Shown: one piece after another, positions 7,280 to 14,372 of the stretch
How positions within the stretch are numbered: the stretch's first letter is position 1
Layout of the letters: the number at the start of each line of letters is the position of its first letter
From: JACIYW01 sp014359745
GTDB lineage: Bacteria > Pseudomonadota > Alphaproteobacteria > Rhodobacterales > Rhodobacteraceae
Direction: 5' to 3'
DNA length: 31,151 bases
Assembly (NCBI GenBank): GCA_050433985.1
Contig: JBNPWE010000023.1
Location: forward strand, 1-31,151
Position numbers and translations under genes: made by a program
The notes under the pieces: model-generated
Told to the model about the DNA's origin: nothing
The model's input: the letters and a program-made list of their open reading frames with translations, nothing else
Databases searched by the model: none

Positions 7280-8347
7280 TCAGGCCGTGGTTCCGGCCAG
7301 CGGCGGGGCACCGGGCGGTGTCAGGGCGAGCGTCTGGAACAACGTCCCCATTTCATCGGGGTGGGTCAAGCGCCGATGTGCGGCAATATGGCTTTCCAAG
7401 GCCGCGCCGGTCAGATTGCGGGCAAGGGCGCGGGCGCGGGCGGTGATGCCCAGCCGTTCAAGGAACGCACCCTGCGCGGTGCGCGCCGTGCGTAACCCCG
7501 CTGCCGCCGCCGCGCGCGCTAGTTCGACGAAATCGACATGCGCGGTCAGGTCGGCCTGTCCGGGGTGGGCCAGAACATCGTCGGGCGCGTGATCCCTGAT
7601 CGCCTGGAACGTGTCGCCCAGCGACGGCCCGCTGCCATAATCCACGATCAGCGCACCGCCGCCGTGGCGCGCGATCTGCGCGGCAATCGCGGCCATGATC
7701 GGCGCGGCGGCGGGGCAGTATTCGACGATATCGCCGGGGCTCGTGTCGGCCCGGCGATGTGCGAGCGCCGCCAGGGGCGCGGGGGCCGTCAGGCCCAGCG
7801 TCAGGCGACCATCCCGCAGGCCCACCACGCGCTCTTGCCAGCCTGCGGTGTCGCGGCGGAACTGCCGTATCGGCAGGGCATCGAAAAACTCGTTGGCGAT
7901 CAGGTAAAGCGGTGCGTCGGGCAGGGTGCCCGTGTCGGCGTGCCAATGGGCCGGGTGGCCCGCCAGCGCGGCGCGCTGCACCGCGCGCAGCCGCGCGCTC
8001 GCCTCGACCAGATGCAGGCGCGCGGCCTCGTGGAACCCCGCAACCCCGCGCGTGGCGCGCAAGACATCGGCCATCAGCGTGCCGCGCCCCGGCCCGAGTT
8101 CGGCCAGGGTGAACATGGCCGGGCGTCCCTGATCATCCCAGGCCTGCGCCAGGCACAGCCCGATCATTTCGCCGAACATCTGGCTGATTTCCGGCGCGGT
8201 GGTGAAATCGCCCGCCGCGCCAAACGGTTCTTGCGCGCCGTAATAGCCGTGCTGCGGATGCAGCAGGCATTCGGCCATGTAATCGGCCAGGGTCATCGGC
8301 CCGGTCGCGCGGATGCGCCGCGCAAGGATCGCGGCCAGCGGCGTCAT
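7280..8347 (-). CDS. Class I SAM-dependent methyltransferase, NDUFAF7/MidA family
   Basis: A 355-residue protein of the DUF185 family whose mitochondrial member NDUFAF7 methylates an arginine of a complex I subunit. Signature regions: MTLADYMAECLLHPQHGYY near residue 18; FTTAPEISQMFGEMIGLCLA; the SAM motif AELGPGRGTLMADVLR near residue 100; and IANEFFDALPIRQF in the middle. The start codon overlaps the lgt stop (ATGA), showing coupling; the open frame continues back through lgt, but that extension is rejected. The bacterial substrate is unproven; a role in complex I assembly is plausible from the family only. Confidence 0.88.
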   Translation of the reverse strand: MTPLAAILARRIRATGPMTLADYMAECLLHPQHGYYGAQEPFGAAGDFTTAPEISQMFGEMIGLCLAQAWDDQGRPAMFTLAELGPGRGTLMADVLRATRGVAGFHEAARLHLVEASARLRAVQRAALAGHPAHWHADTGTLPDAPLYLIANEFFDALPIRQFRRDTAGWQERVVGLRDGRLTLGLTAPAPLAALAHRRADTSPGDIVEYCPAAAPIMAAIAAQIARHGGGALIVDYGSGPSLGDTFQAIRDHAPDDVLAHPGQADLTAHVDFVELARAAAAAGLRTARTAQGAFLERLGITARARALARNLTGAALESHIAAHRRLTHPDEMGTLFQTLALTPPGAPPLAGTTA

Positions 8348-9228
8348 GCCCGGCGCCAGGCCATTGCCGCGATGCCGACCCCCAGAACGATCATCGGCAA
8401 GGACAGAAGCTGCCCCATGGACAGGCCAAAGCCGCCAAGCTGCACCACATGGCCCAGCGGGTTGTCGGGGGCGATGAATTGCTGATCGGCCTGCCGGAAG
8501 AATTCGACCACAAAGCGCGCGGTGCCATATCCCGCTGCGAACACCCCGATCATCAGCCCCGGCCGCCGCAAACCGCCGCGCCAGACCAGAACCCACAGCA
8601 CAAGGCCCAGGATCAGCCCCTCCATCCCCGCCTCGTAAAGCTGCGAAGGATGGCGCGCGCAGGCCCCCACCCAGCCCGGCCCGCAGTCTTGCGCGGCCTG
8701 CCCCGGAAAGATCACGCCCCAGGGCAGGGTGGTGGGCCGCCCCCACAGTTCGGCATTGATGAAATTGGCGATCCGGCCAAGAAACAGCCCGACCGGCGTT
8801 GCCACCGCCACCGCATCGCCGATCTGGATCGCCGGGATCCTGTGGTGTCGGCAAAAGCCAAGGATTGCCACCAACACCCCGATCAACCCGCCGTGAAACG
8901 ACATGCCGCCCTGCCACAGCTTCACGATCTCGGCGGGGTGCGACAGGTAAAAGCCCGGCTGGTAAAACAGCACGAACCCCAGCCGCCCGCCCAGGATCAC
9001 CCCCAGGATGATCCAGGTCAGCAGGCCTTCCACCGCGCCCGGCGCCATCGGGGCCTTGCCTGCGGGCCACAGCGCCGGACGCTGCATAAGCGCCATCATC
9101 ATGCGCCAGCCGATCAGCAGCCCGGCGATATAGGCCAGCGCATACCAGCGCAGCGAAAAGGCGAAAGTGCCGATATCGATGGTGAATATCTCGGGCGCGA
9201 TATCGGGAAAGGGGATAAGGGCGTGCAT
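8344..9228 (-). CDS. lgt: Prolipoprotein diacylglyceryl transferase
   Basis: An inner-membrane enzyme that transfers diacylglycerol from phosphatidylglycerol to the lipobox cysteine, the first step of lipoprotein maturation. The 294-residue product has about seven membrane segments, the Lgt signature GRIANFINAELWGRPT, an early LRWYALAYIAGLLIGW helix and HPSQLYEA with catalytic-region residues. The start at 9228 is fixed by AAAGGAGA five bases upstream; a further in-frame ATG at 9249 lies upstream of this site and is rejected. It is the first gene of lgt-methyltransferase-pgeF and is divergent from ubiK. Confidence 0.96.
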   Translation of the reverse strand: MHALIPFPDIAPEIFTIDIGTFAFSLRWYALAYIAGLLIGWRMMMALMQRPALWPAGKAPMAPGAVEGLLTWIILGVILGGRLGFVLFYQPGFYLSHPAEIVKLWQGGMSFHGGLIGVLVAILGFCRHHRIPAIQIGDAVAVATPVGLFLGRIANFINAELWGRPTTLPWGVIFPGQAAQDCGPGWVGACARHPSQLYEAGMEGLILGLVLWVLVWRGGLRRPGLMIGVFAAGYGTARFVVEFFRQADQQFIAPDNPLGHVVQLGGFGLSMGQLLSLPMIVLGVGIAAMAWRRA

Positions 9229-9276
9229 GATGTCTCCTTTGGGGTGCATGCCCGGATGCGGGCGGCGAAGTCAACC

Positions 9277-9306
9277 TTGCGATTGTCGCAGCGCGGGCCA
9301 TATATG
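9277..9306 (+). promoter_or_regulatory. Candidate promoter of the ubiK-like gene
   Basis: TTGCGA (9277-9282) and TATATG (9301-9306) with an 18-bp spacer lie directly upstream of a consensus ribosome binding site, CCGGAGG (9317-9323). The leader would be about 15 nt. Confidence 0.4.
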
Positions 9307-9328
9307 GGGCAACATACCGGAGGCCATG

Positions 9329-9589
9329 ATGCAAACCCGTAACCGATTCCTTGACGACATGTCCCAACTCATGACCAACGCCATGGGCGTGGCCCAGGGG
9401 GCCCGCGACGAGGCCGAGACGGCGATGAAAAGCCTGATCGACCGCTGGCTGGCCGACCGCGATCTGGTCACCCGCGAAGAATTTGACGCGGCGCGCGCCA
9501 TGGCCCAGAAGGCGCGCGAGGAAAACGCGGCCCTTCTGGCCCGGATCGAGGCGCTTGAGGCCGCGCAGCACGGCAAAGCGCGGGTTTAA
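9329..9589 (+). CDS. ubiK: Accessory factor UbiK family protein (BMFP domain)
   Basis: An 86-residue coiled-coil protein of the UbiK/YqiC family, a helper of the cytoplasmic ubiquinone-synthesis complex that also interacts with membranes. The N-terminal half (NRFLDDMSQLMTNAMGVAQG, then ARDEAETAMKSLIDRWL) and the C-terminal coiled coil (TREEFDAARAMAQKAREENA, LLARIEALEAA) match the family layout and length. Start choice: ATG at 9329 is 5 bases from CCGGAGG, while ATG at 9326 is only 2 bases away. The stop codon lies inside a 28-bp imperfect duplication. Confidence 0.85.
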   Translation: MQTRNRFLDDMSQLMTNAMGVAQGARDEAETAMKSLIDRWLADRDLVTREEFDAARAMAQKAREENAALLARIEALEAAQHGKARV

Positions 9590-9617
9590 GGCCGCGCAGC
9601 GCGGCAAGGCGCGGGTT
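9559..9617 (+). repeat. 28-bp imperfect tandem duplication across the ubiK stop
   Basis: 9559-9586 and 9590-9617 both read GGCCGCGCAGC followed by (A/G)CGGCAA(A/G)GCGCGGGTT: 26 of 28 bases are identical, with a period of 31 bp. The stop TAA lies between the copies. The period is not a multiple of three, so the second copy would not extend the frame. Confidence 0.85.
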
Positions 9618-9671
9618 CTTGCGCCGAATGGGTCTTGATCCAGCGCCAAGGCCGGTCTATTCAGCCGGTGC

Positions 9672-9745
9672 GCGGGTATGGTGAAATGGTATCACACGAG
9701 CTTCCCAAGCTCTTGGCGCGGGTTCGATTCCCGCTACCCGCTCCA
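9672..9745 (+). tRNA. tRNA-Gly, anticodon CCC
   Basis: 74 nt including an encoded CCA. The acceptor arm GCGGGTA pairs with TACCCGC, the D arm with GTGA/TCAC, the T arm with GCGGG-TTCGATT-CCCGC, and the anticodon loop TTCCCAA gives CCC, which reads GGG. The anticodon stem has one C-U mismatch at its outer pair. The discriminator base is T. Confidence 0.95.
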
Positions 9746-10253
9746 ATCCCCCGAAGTGCGCGCGCGGTCTGTCAGGGTGCACCCTGCAAGGATCATGGGT
9801 GCGGACCGGCGCGGTTCGGATGATCGCTGAATCGCAGGCACTAAAGTTGACCCCCGATCCATGGAAATCCCCCGCCGACTTGGGGCTTGTCGGCGGGGTC
9901 AGAACAGGCCTTTGGGACAAGGGCCTGTCTGTTTGGGGGCGGCGGAGCGGGTGCTGTCACCCGGCCCCGCGGCGCGTTTCTTTCCCGCCAGCATGGAACC
10001 GGCCGGGTTTGTCCAAAGGCGGATTCTGCGCGACACCATATTGCGACCTGATCGCAAGGTTGCTGCCGTCATGTGGTCGCCATCCAAACCCCTTGTTCGA
10101 CCCGATATGACGGAGCTACCTGACACCAGCCTGACGCCCGCGAACCAATCGCTTCAGCTTTGCGTCAGCTTGGTCGATAGATGGTGGTTCGGGTTTGGAA
10201 ACGCCCCGGCCAGCCGTCGCGCCCGTTAGGGCCGGTTACGGCATTCGGGCCGG
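9746..10253. other. Gene-free stretch between tRNA-Gly and the RluA gene
   Basis: About 500 bp with no recognisable gene. Two open frames of 103 and 122 codons (9799-10110, 9861-10229) show no known motif, no ribosome binding site and unconvincing composition. The only structure seen is a pair of hairpins at 9870-9928. Position directly after a tRNA gene fits decayed inserted DNA, but no attachment-site repeat of the tRNA 3' end is visible. Confidence 0.5.
9870..9928 (+). other. Two consecutive hairpins downstream of tRNA-Gly
   Basis: CCCCGCCGAC (9870-9879) pairs perfectly with GTCGGCGGGG (9889-9898). Five bases later ACAGGCC (9904-9910) pairs with GGCCTGT (9922-9928), followed by CTGTTTG. 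They may terminate tRNA transcription or belong to a small RNA; there is only a weak T-run. Confidence 0.45.
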
Positions 10254-10904
10254 TCAGAACGGGCAGGGGGCCGTCACGCCGATGCCCTTCCCGCTTTCGG
10301 GATGGTTGAGGCGCAGGTTCTCTGCATGCAGCATCAGACGCGGCGCTTCGCGCGCCGGACCCGTGGCATAGAACGGATCGCCCAGTATCGGATGGCCGAT
10401 CGCCTGCATGTGCACGCGCAACTGATGGCTGCGCCCGGTCTGTGGCATCAGGCGCATGCGCGTCGTGCCCGCCGCCTCATGCCGCAATCGGCGCCAGTCG
10501 GTGATCGCAGGCCGCCCGTTTTCGTGATCGACATGTTGCAACGGCCGGTTCGGCCAATCGACGATCAGCGGCAGATCGACAGTGCCGCTGCGGTCGCTCA
10601 CATGCCCCCAGACGCGCGCGACATAGGTCTTTTTCGCCAGCCGCTGTTCAAACTGCGCCCCCAGATGCCGTTGCGCCGAGGGTGTAAGGGCGAAAACCAT
10701 CACCCCCGATGTGTCCCGGTCCAGTCGGTGCACCAGTAATGCCTCGGGGAATGCCGCCCGTACCCGGGACATCAGACAATCCGCCAGTTCCGGCCCCTTG
10801 CCCGGCACCGACAAAAGCCCGGCGGGCTTGTCGACGAACAGAAGCGCCGCATCGGCATGCAAGACGGCAAGCGGCACATCGGGCGGTGCATAGGAATCTG
10901 CCAT
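10254..10904 (-). CDS. RluA family pseudouridine synthase
   Basis: A 216-residue enzyme converting specific uridines in rRNA and/or tRNA to pseudouridine. The catalytic motif HRLDRDTSGVMVFAL is near residue 59, with the essential Asp. LLFVDKPAGLLSVPGKGPE near residue 20 and RLMPQTGRSHQLRVHMQAIG with GHPILGDPFY toward the C-terminus complete the RluA fold. There is no S4 domain, and the length is close to that of E. coli RluA (219), which modifies 23S rRNA U746 and tRNA position 32. Substrate assignment is by resemblance only. The ribosome binding site is weak. Confidence 0.9.
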   Translation of the reverse strand: MADSYAPPDVPLAVLHADAALLFVDKPAGLLSVPGKGPELADCLMSRVRAAFPEALLVHRLDRDTSGVMVFALTPSAQRHLGAQFEQRLAKKTYVARVWGHVSDRSGTVDLPLIVDWPNRPLQHVDHENGRPAITDWRRLRHEAAGTTRMRLMPQTGRSHQLRVHMQAIGHPILGDPFYATGPAREAPRLMLHAENLRLNHPESGKGIGVTAPCPF

Positions 10905-10963
10905 GTGCCCAAGCCCTCAACACGATCCCGCACCCCCCGCCAAAGCGGTTCGGTGCACCAGAT

Positions 10964-10984
10964 GGTGCGCAATGAATGCGCACC
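10964..10984. repeat. REP-like palindrome between the RluA gene and ettA
   Basis: GGTGCGCA and TGCGCACC form a perfect 8-bp stem with loop ATGAA, followed by CCTACG. I recognise this sort of 'GTAGGGTGCGCA' palindrome as a recurring intergenic element in alphaproteobacterial chromosomes, but could not check. Only one copy is seen in this window. Confidence 0.5.
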
Positions 10985-11016
10985 CTACGCCCCGCTTGGC
11001 CGTACTGCCCCGACCG

Positions 11017-11045
11017 CAGGCCCCCGCACCTGTCGCGCGGGCCTG
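11017..11045 (-). terminator. Hairpin downstream of ettA
   Basis: CAGGCCC (11017-11023) and GGGCCTG (11039-11045) form a 7-bp stem 18 bp beyond the ettA stop. There is no T-run, so intrinsic termination is uncertain. Confidence 0.35.
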
Positions 11046-11062
11046 TTGCCAGGACGATCCGC

Positions 11063-12718
11063 TTAACGGGTGAATTTCTTGTATTTCACCCGCGTCGGTT
11101 CGATCGATTCCGGCCCCAGACGGCGCACCTTGTCTTCTTCATAGGCCTCGAAGTTGCCTTCGAACCATTCCACATGCGCATCGCCTTCAAACGCCAGGAT
11201 ATGGGTGCAGAGCCGATCAAGGAAAAACCGGTCGTGGCTGATGATGATCGCACAGCCGGCGAAATCGTCAATCGCCGATTCCAGGGCCTGCAGCGTCTCT
11301 ACATCCAGATCGTTGGTCGGTTCATCGAGCAACAGCACATTGCCCCCGGCGCGCAGCAGTTTGGCCATGTGAACGCGGTTGCGTTCCCCGCCCGACAACA
11401 GCCCCACCTTCTTTTGCTGATCGCCGCCCTTGAAGTTGAACGCCCCGCAATAGGCGCGCGAATTCATCTCGGCGTCGCCCAGGTGGATCACCTCCAGCCC
11501 CTCGGAAATCTCTTCCCACACCGTCTTGTTCGGATCAAGCGCATCGCGCGACTGATCCACATAAGACATCTGCACCGTCTCGCCGATGGTGATCGTGCCC
11601 TCATCGGGTTTTTCCTGCCCGGTGATCATCCGAAACAGCGTGGATTTCCCCGCGCCGTTCGGCCCGATCACCCCCACGATCCCCCCCGGCGGGATCGAGA
11701 ATGACAGGTTCTCGATCAAGAGCTTGTCGCCCATGTGTTTTTTCAGGCCCTCGACCTCGATCACCTTGCTGCCCAGGCGTTCCCCATTGGGGATGATGAT
11801 CTGTGCCGAGGAAATCCTCTCACGTTCCGACTGGTTGGCCATCTCGTTATATTTCGAGATACGCGCCTTCTGCTTGGTCTGGCGTGCCTTGGCCCCCGAC
11901 CGGATCCAGTCGAGTTCGCGTTGCAGCACCTTCTGCTTGGCCTTGTCCTCGCGCGCCTCTTGCAACAGCCGCTTGGCCTTTTGTTCCAGCCAGGCGGAAT
12001 AGTTCCCTTCATAGGGAATGCCGCGCCCGCGCTCGATCTCCAGGATCCAGCCGGTGATGTCATCCAGAAAATACCGGTCATGGGTGACGATCAGGATCGT
12101 GCCCTTGTAATCGATCAGATGCTGCTGCAACCACGCCACCGATTCCGCATCAAGGTGGTTGGTCGGCTCGTCCAGCAGCAACATGTCGGGCGCTTCCAGC
12201 AGCAGCTTGCACAGTGCCACGCGCCGCCGTTCCCCCCCCGAAAGCGTGGTCACATCGGCATCATCGGCGGGACAGCGCAGCGCCTCCAGCGCCACATCGA
12301 TCTGGCTGTCCAGATCCCACAGGTTCGCCGCGTCGATCTGATCCTGCAAATCCGACATCTCTTCGGCCGTCTCGTCGGAATAATTCATCGCCAATTCGTT
12401 ATAGCGATCAAGTATGGCCTTCTTGTCGGCCACGCCCAGCATCACGTTGCCGCGCACGTCAAGGTTCGGGTCCAGATCGGGTTCCTGCGGCAGATACCCC
12501 ACCCGCGCGCCCTTGGCCGCCCATGCCTCGCCCTGAAAATCCTTGTCCTGCCCGGCCATGATGCGCAAGAGCGTCGATTTCCCCGAACCGTTGACGCCGA
12601 CAACCCCGATCTTCACGCCCGGCAGGAAGTTCAGCTTGATGTTTTCAAAACATTTCTTGCCGCCCGGATAGGTCTTGGAAACGCCATCCATGTGATAGAT
12701 ATACTGATAAGAGGCCAT
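11063..12718 (-). CDS. ettA: Energy-dependent translational throttle protein EttA (ABC-F ATPase)
   Basis: A 551-residue soluble ABC-F protein that binds the ribosomal E site and gates entry into elongation according to ATP/ADP. It has two ABC cassettes: Walker A GVNGSGKSTL, signature LSGGERRRVALC and Walker B LLLDEPTNHLD in the first; GPNGAGKSTL, LSGGERNRVHMAK and LLLDEPTNDLD in the second. A charged arm/linker (KRLLQEAREDKAKQKVLQRE) separates them. Length and the N-terminal HMDGVSKTYPGGKKCFENI match EttA (E. coli 555 aa) rather than Uup. The start at 12718 is preceded by AAGGA; an upstream extension of 48 codons is rejected. Confidence 0.95.
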   Translation of the reverse strand: MASYQYIYHMDGVSKTYPGGKKCFENIKLNFLPGVKIGVVGVNGSGKSTLLRIMAGQDKDFQGEAWAAKGARVGYLPQEPDLDPNLDVRGNVMLGVADKKAILDRYNELAMNYSDETAEEMSDLQDQIDAANLWDLDSQIDVALEALRCPADDADVTTLSGGERRRVALCKLLLEAPDMLLLDEPTNHLDAESVAWLQQHLIDYKGTILIVTHDRYFLDDITGWILEIERGRGIPYEGNYSAWLEQKAKRLLQEAREDKAKQKVLQRELDWIRSGAKARQTKQKARISKYNEMANQSERERISSAQIIIPNGERLGSKVIEVEGLKKHMGDKLLIENLSFSIPPGGIVGVIGPNGAGKSTLFRMITGQEKPDEGTITIGETVQMSYVDQSRDALDPNKTVWEEISEGLEVIHLGDAEMNSRAYCGAFNFKGGDQQKKVGLLSGGERNRVHMAKLLRAGGNVLLLDEPTNDLDVETLQALESAIDDFAGCAIIISHDRFFLDRLCTHILAFEGDAHVEWFEGNFEAYEEDKVRRLGPESIEPTRVKYKKFTR

Positions 12719-12795
12719 TGTGCGTCCTTGCCGGAATTTCGGGAATTTGCGCCCTTCTAGTCCCACGCGCGCCCCGGCGCAACCGGGCCGGGGCC

Positions 12796-12849
12796 CCATC
12801 CTCTCGATCAAAATACTCCCGGGGGGTTCGGGGGGCAGGCAGCCCCCCG
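12796..12849 (-). repeat. Dispersed intergenic element, copy 3, joined to a GC hairpin
   Basis: Read on the minus strand: a hairpin of CGGGGGGC and GCCCCCCG (plus-strand arms 12829-12836 and 12842-12849, loop AGGCA), then GAACCCCCCGG, then GAGTATTTTGATCGAGAGGA (12796-12818). It lies 19 bp past the stop of the M20 gene in the sense direction, so it may act as its 3'-end signal. It is the fullest of the four copies in the window. Confidence 0.65.
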
Positions 12850-12868
12850 TCCACGTTGCCATCCCGCC

Positions 12869-14032
12869 TCAGCCGATGGGCATGCGCCGCTCCACCACCT
12901 CGGCCCACCAGGAACAGCCCGCCGGGATCACCGCATCGTCGAAATCGTATTCGGGGTGATGCAGGCTGGCGGTCTCGCCGTTGCCCACCAGAATATAGGC
13001 CCCCGGTCGCGCATTCAGCATGAAGGAAAAATCCTCGGCCCCCATCACCAGCGGCGCCTCGGCGCAGTCGCCCGCAACCGCACGCGCGACCTCGGCGGCG
13101 AAATCGGTCTGCGCCGCGGCGTTCACCATCGCCGGATAGTTGCGCTTGTAACTCACCCGCGCGACGGCGCCGAAGGCGGCGGCGGTGTTTTCGGCGATCC
13201 GGGTCAGGTTCGCCTCGGCCATGTCCTGAAGGCCCGTGTTCAGGCTGCGCACGGTGCCGCGCAATTCCACCTTTTGCGGGATCACGTTATAGGCATCGGA
13301 TGAGGTGCGAAACGAGGTGATCGACACCACCACCTGTTCGGTCGGGTCGGCATTGCGGCTGGCGATGGATTGCAGGGCGGTCACGACATGGGCGGCCACC
13401 AGCGTGGTGTCCACGGTTTCATGCGGCTTGGCGGCGTGCCCGCCGCGCCCCTCCACCTCGATGCGTACAAGATCGGCGGCGGCAAAGAACGGGCCCGGAC
13501 GGATGCCGAACGATCCCAACGGCATGCCGGGCCAGTTGTGCATCCCATAAACTTCCTGAATGCCGAACCGCTCCATCAGCCCGTCCTCGACCATCTCGCG
13601 CCCGCCGCCGCCGCCCTCTTCGGCGGGCTGAAAGATCACCACGGCGGTGCCGTCGAAATTGCGCGTCTCGGCCAGGTAACGTGCCGCGCCCAGCAACATC
13701 GTGGTATGCCCGTCATGGCCGCAGGCATGCATGGCACCGGGGGTTTTAGAGGCATGACCGGCCCCGGTTTCTTCATGGATCGGCAGCGCATCCATATCGG
13801 CGCGCAGCCCGATGACCCGCCCCGATGTATCGGCGCGCCCCCGTATCACCGCCACCACCCCGGTGCGGCCGATCCCCGTGACCACCTCGTCGCAACCCAT
13901 GGCGCGCAGGCGTTCGGCGACCAGCCCGGCGGTGCGATGCGTCTCGAACAGGAGTTCCGGGTGCTGATGAAAATCGTGCCGCCATTCGGTCAGTTCCGGC
14001 AGCATTTCGGCAAAACGGTTCTTGATCGGCAT
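12869..14032 (-). CDS. M20 family metallo-amidohydrolase (hippurate hydrolase-like)
   Basis: A 387-residue cytosolic metalloenzyme of the M20D amidohydrolase group, which cleaves N-acyl amino acids such as hippurate or N-acetyl amino acids. Features in order: RHDFHQHPELLFETHRTA near residue 18; GLRADMDALPI with the metal Asp; MHACGHDGHT (metal Cys/His); PAEEGGGGG with the catalytic Glu pair; VEGRGGHAAKPHETVDT in the dimerisation domain; and MGAEDFSFM near the C-terminus. All key residues are intact. Homology starts at MPIKNRFAEMLPEL, so the upstream 32-codon extension is rejected. The physiological substrate cannot be read. Confidence 0.9.
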   Translation of the reverse strand: MPIKNRFAEMLPELTEWRHDFHQHPELLFETHRTAGLVAERLRAMGCDEVVTGIGRTGVVAVIRGRADTSGRVIGLRADMDALPIHEETGAGHASKTPGAMHACGHDGHTTMLLGAARYLAETRNFDGTAVVIFQPAEEGGGGGREMVEDGLMERFGIQEVYGMHNWPGMPLGSFGIRPGPFFAAADLVRIEVEGRGGHAAKPHETVDTTLVAAHVVTALQSIASRNADPTEQVVVSITSFRTSSDAYNVIPQKVELRGTVRSLNTGLQDMAEANLTRIAENTAAAFGAVARVSYKRNYPAMVNAAAQTDFAAEVARAVAGDCAEAPLVMGAEDFSFMLNARPGAYILVGNGETASLHHPEYDFDDAVIPAGCSWWAEVVERRMPIG

Positions 14033-14157
14033 CCTGGCGCCCCCCCCGTGCTTTGATCCATGCTCATCCATCCTGCGCCGGGTTGCAAGCGCGCCCGGCG
14101 GATTTCCGTCAGGCGGGGCATCTGACAAAGGGTGCGCGTGGTGCTGGCGTTGGAGCC

Positions 14158-14180
14158 GAGTATTTTTTTCGAGAGGATGA
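14158..14180 (+). repeat. Dispersed intergenic element, copy 2
   Basis: It shares 22 identical bases with the copy at 6418, starting GAGTATTT and ending GAGAGGATG. Confidence 0.7.
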
Positions 14181-14294
14181 GGTGATGAGGCGCTAAAAAC
14201 CGGGTTCGTCCAGTTGCAACAGGTAGCTTTAAGCGGATTTCAATCAATCGGGTTCGTACCCATGACCGGCGCGCGCTTGGCACGTGTCGGATTT

Positions 14295-14318
14295 GCGTAT
14301 TTGGACCAAGATGAAATG
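14295..14318 (+). repeat. Dispersed intergenic element, divergent copy 4
   Basis: GCGTATTTGGACCAAGATGA followed by AATG. It keeps the GTATTT start and the AGATGA end with a different middle. I recall the form GGAGTATTTGGACCAAGATG as a frequent gene-end motif in Rhodobacteraceae. Confidence 0.5.
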
Positions 14319-14372
14319 AGCGAGGGTTTTCTTGTGCCGTCCCGGTGCGGGTCTGATTGGGCGCAACACGCG

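Larger units (their letters stand above)
14033..14372. other. Gene-free stretch between the M20 gene and pyrG
   Basis: 340 bp without a supported gene. It contains two copies of the dispersed GAGTATTT-type element (14158-14180 and 14295-14318), both on the plus strand and so antisense to the flanking genes. No clear terminator for pyrG is visible. Confidence 0.5.

Noticed and set aside
7280..9649. 789-codon minus-strand frame as a single fusion protein
   Set aside because: It is the methyltransferase frame staying open by chance through lgt; lgt has its own start, ribosome binding site and ATGA junction.
9657..9920. 87-codon minus-strand frame containing VAGIEPAPRAWEARV
   Set aside because: This is the well-known spurious translation of the antisense strand of a tRNA gene (here tRNA-Gly).
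9799..10229. Two overlapping open frames of 103 and 122 codons
   Set aside because: No ribosome binding site, no family motif, composition not protein-like.
9672..10253. Genomic island integrated at tRNA-Gly
   Set aside because: No integrase and no direct repeat of the tRNA 3' end is present in the window.
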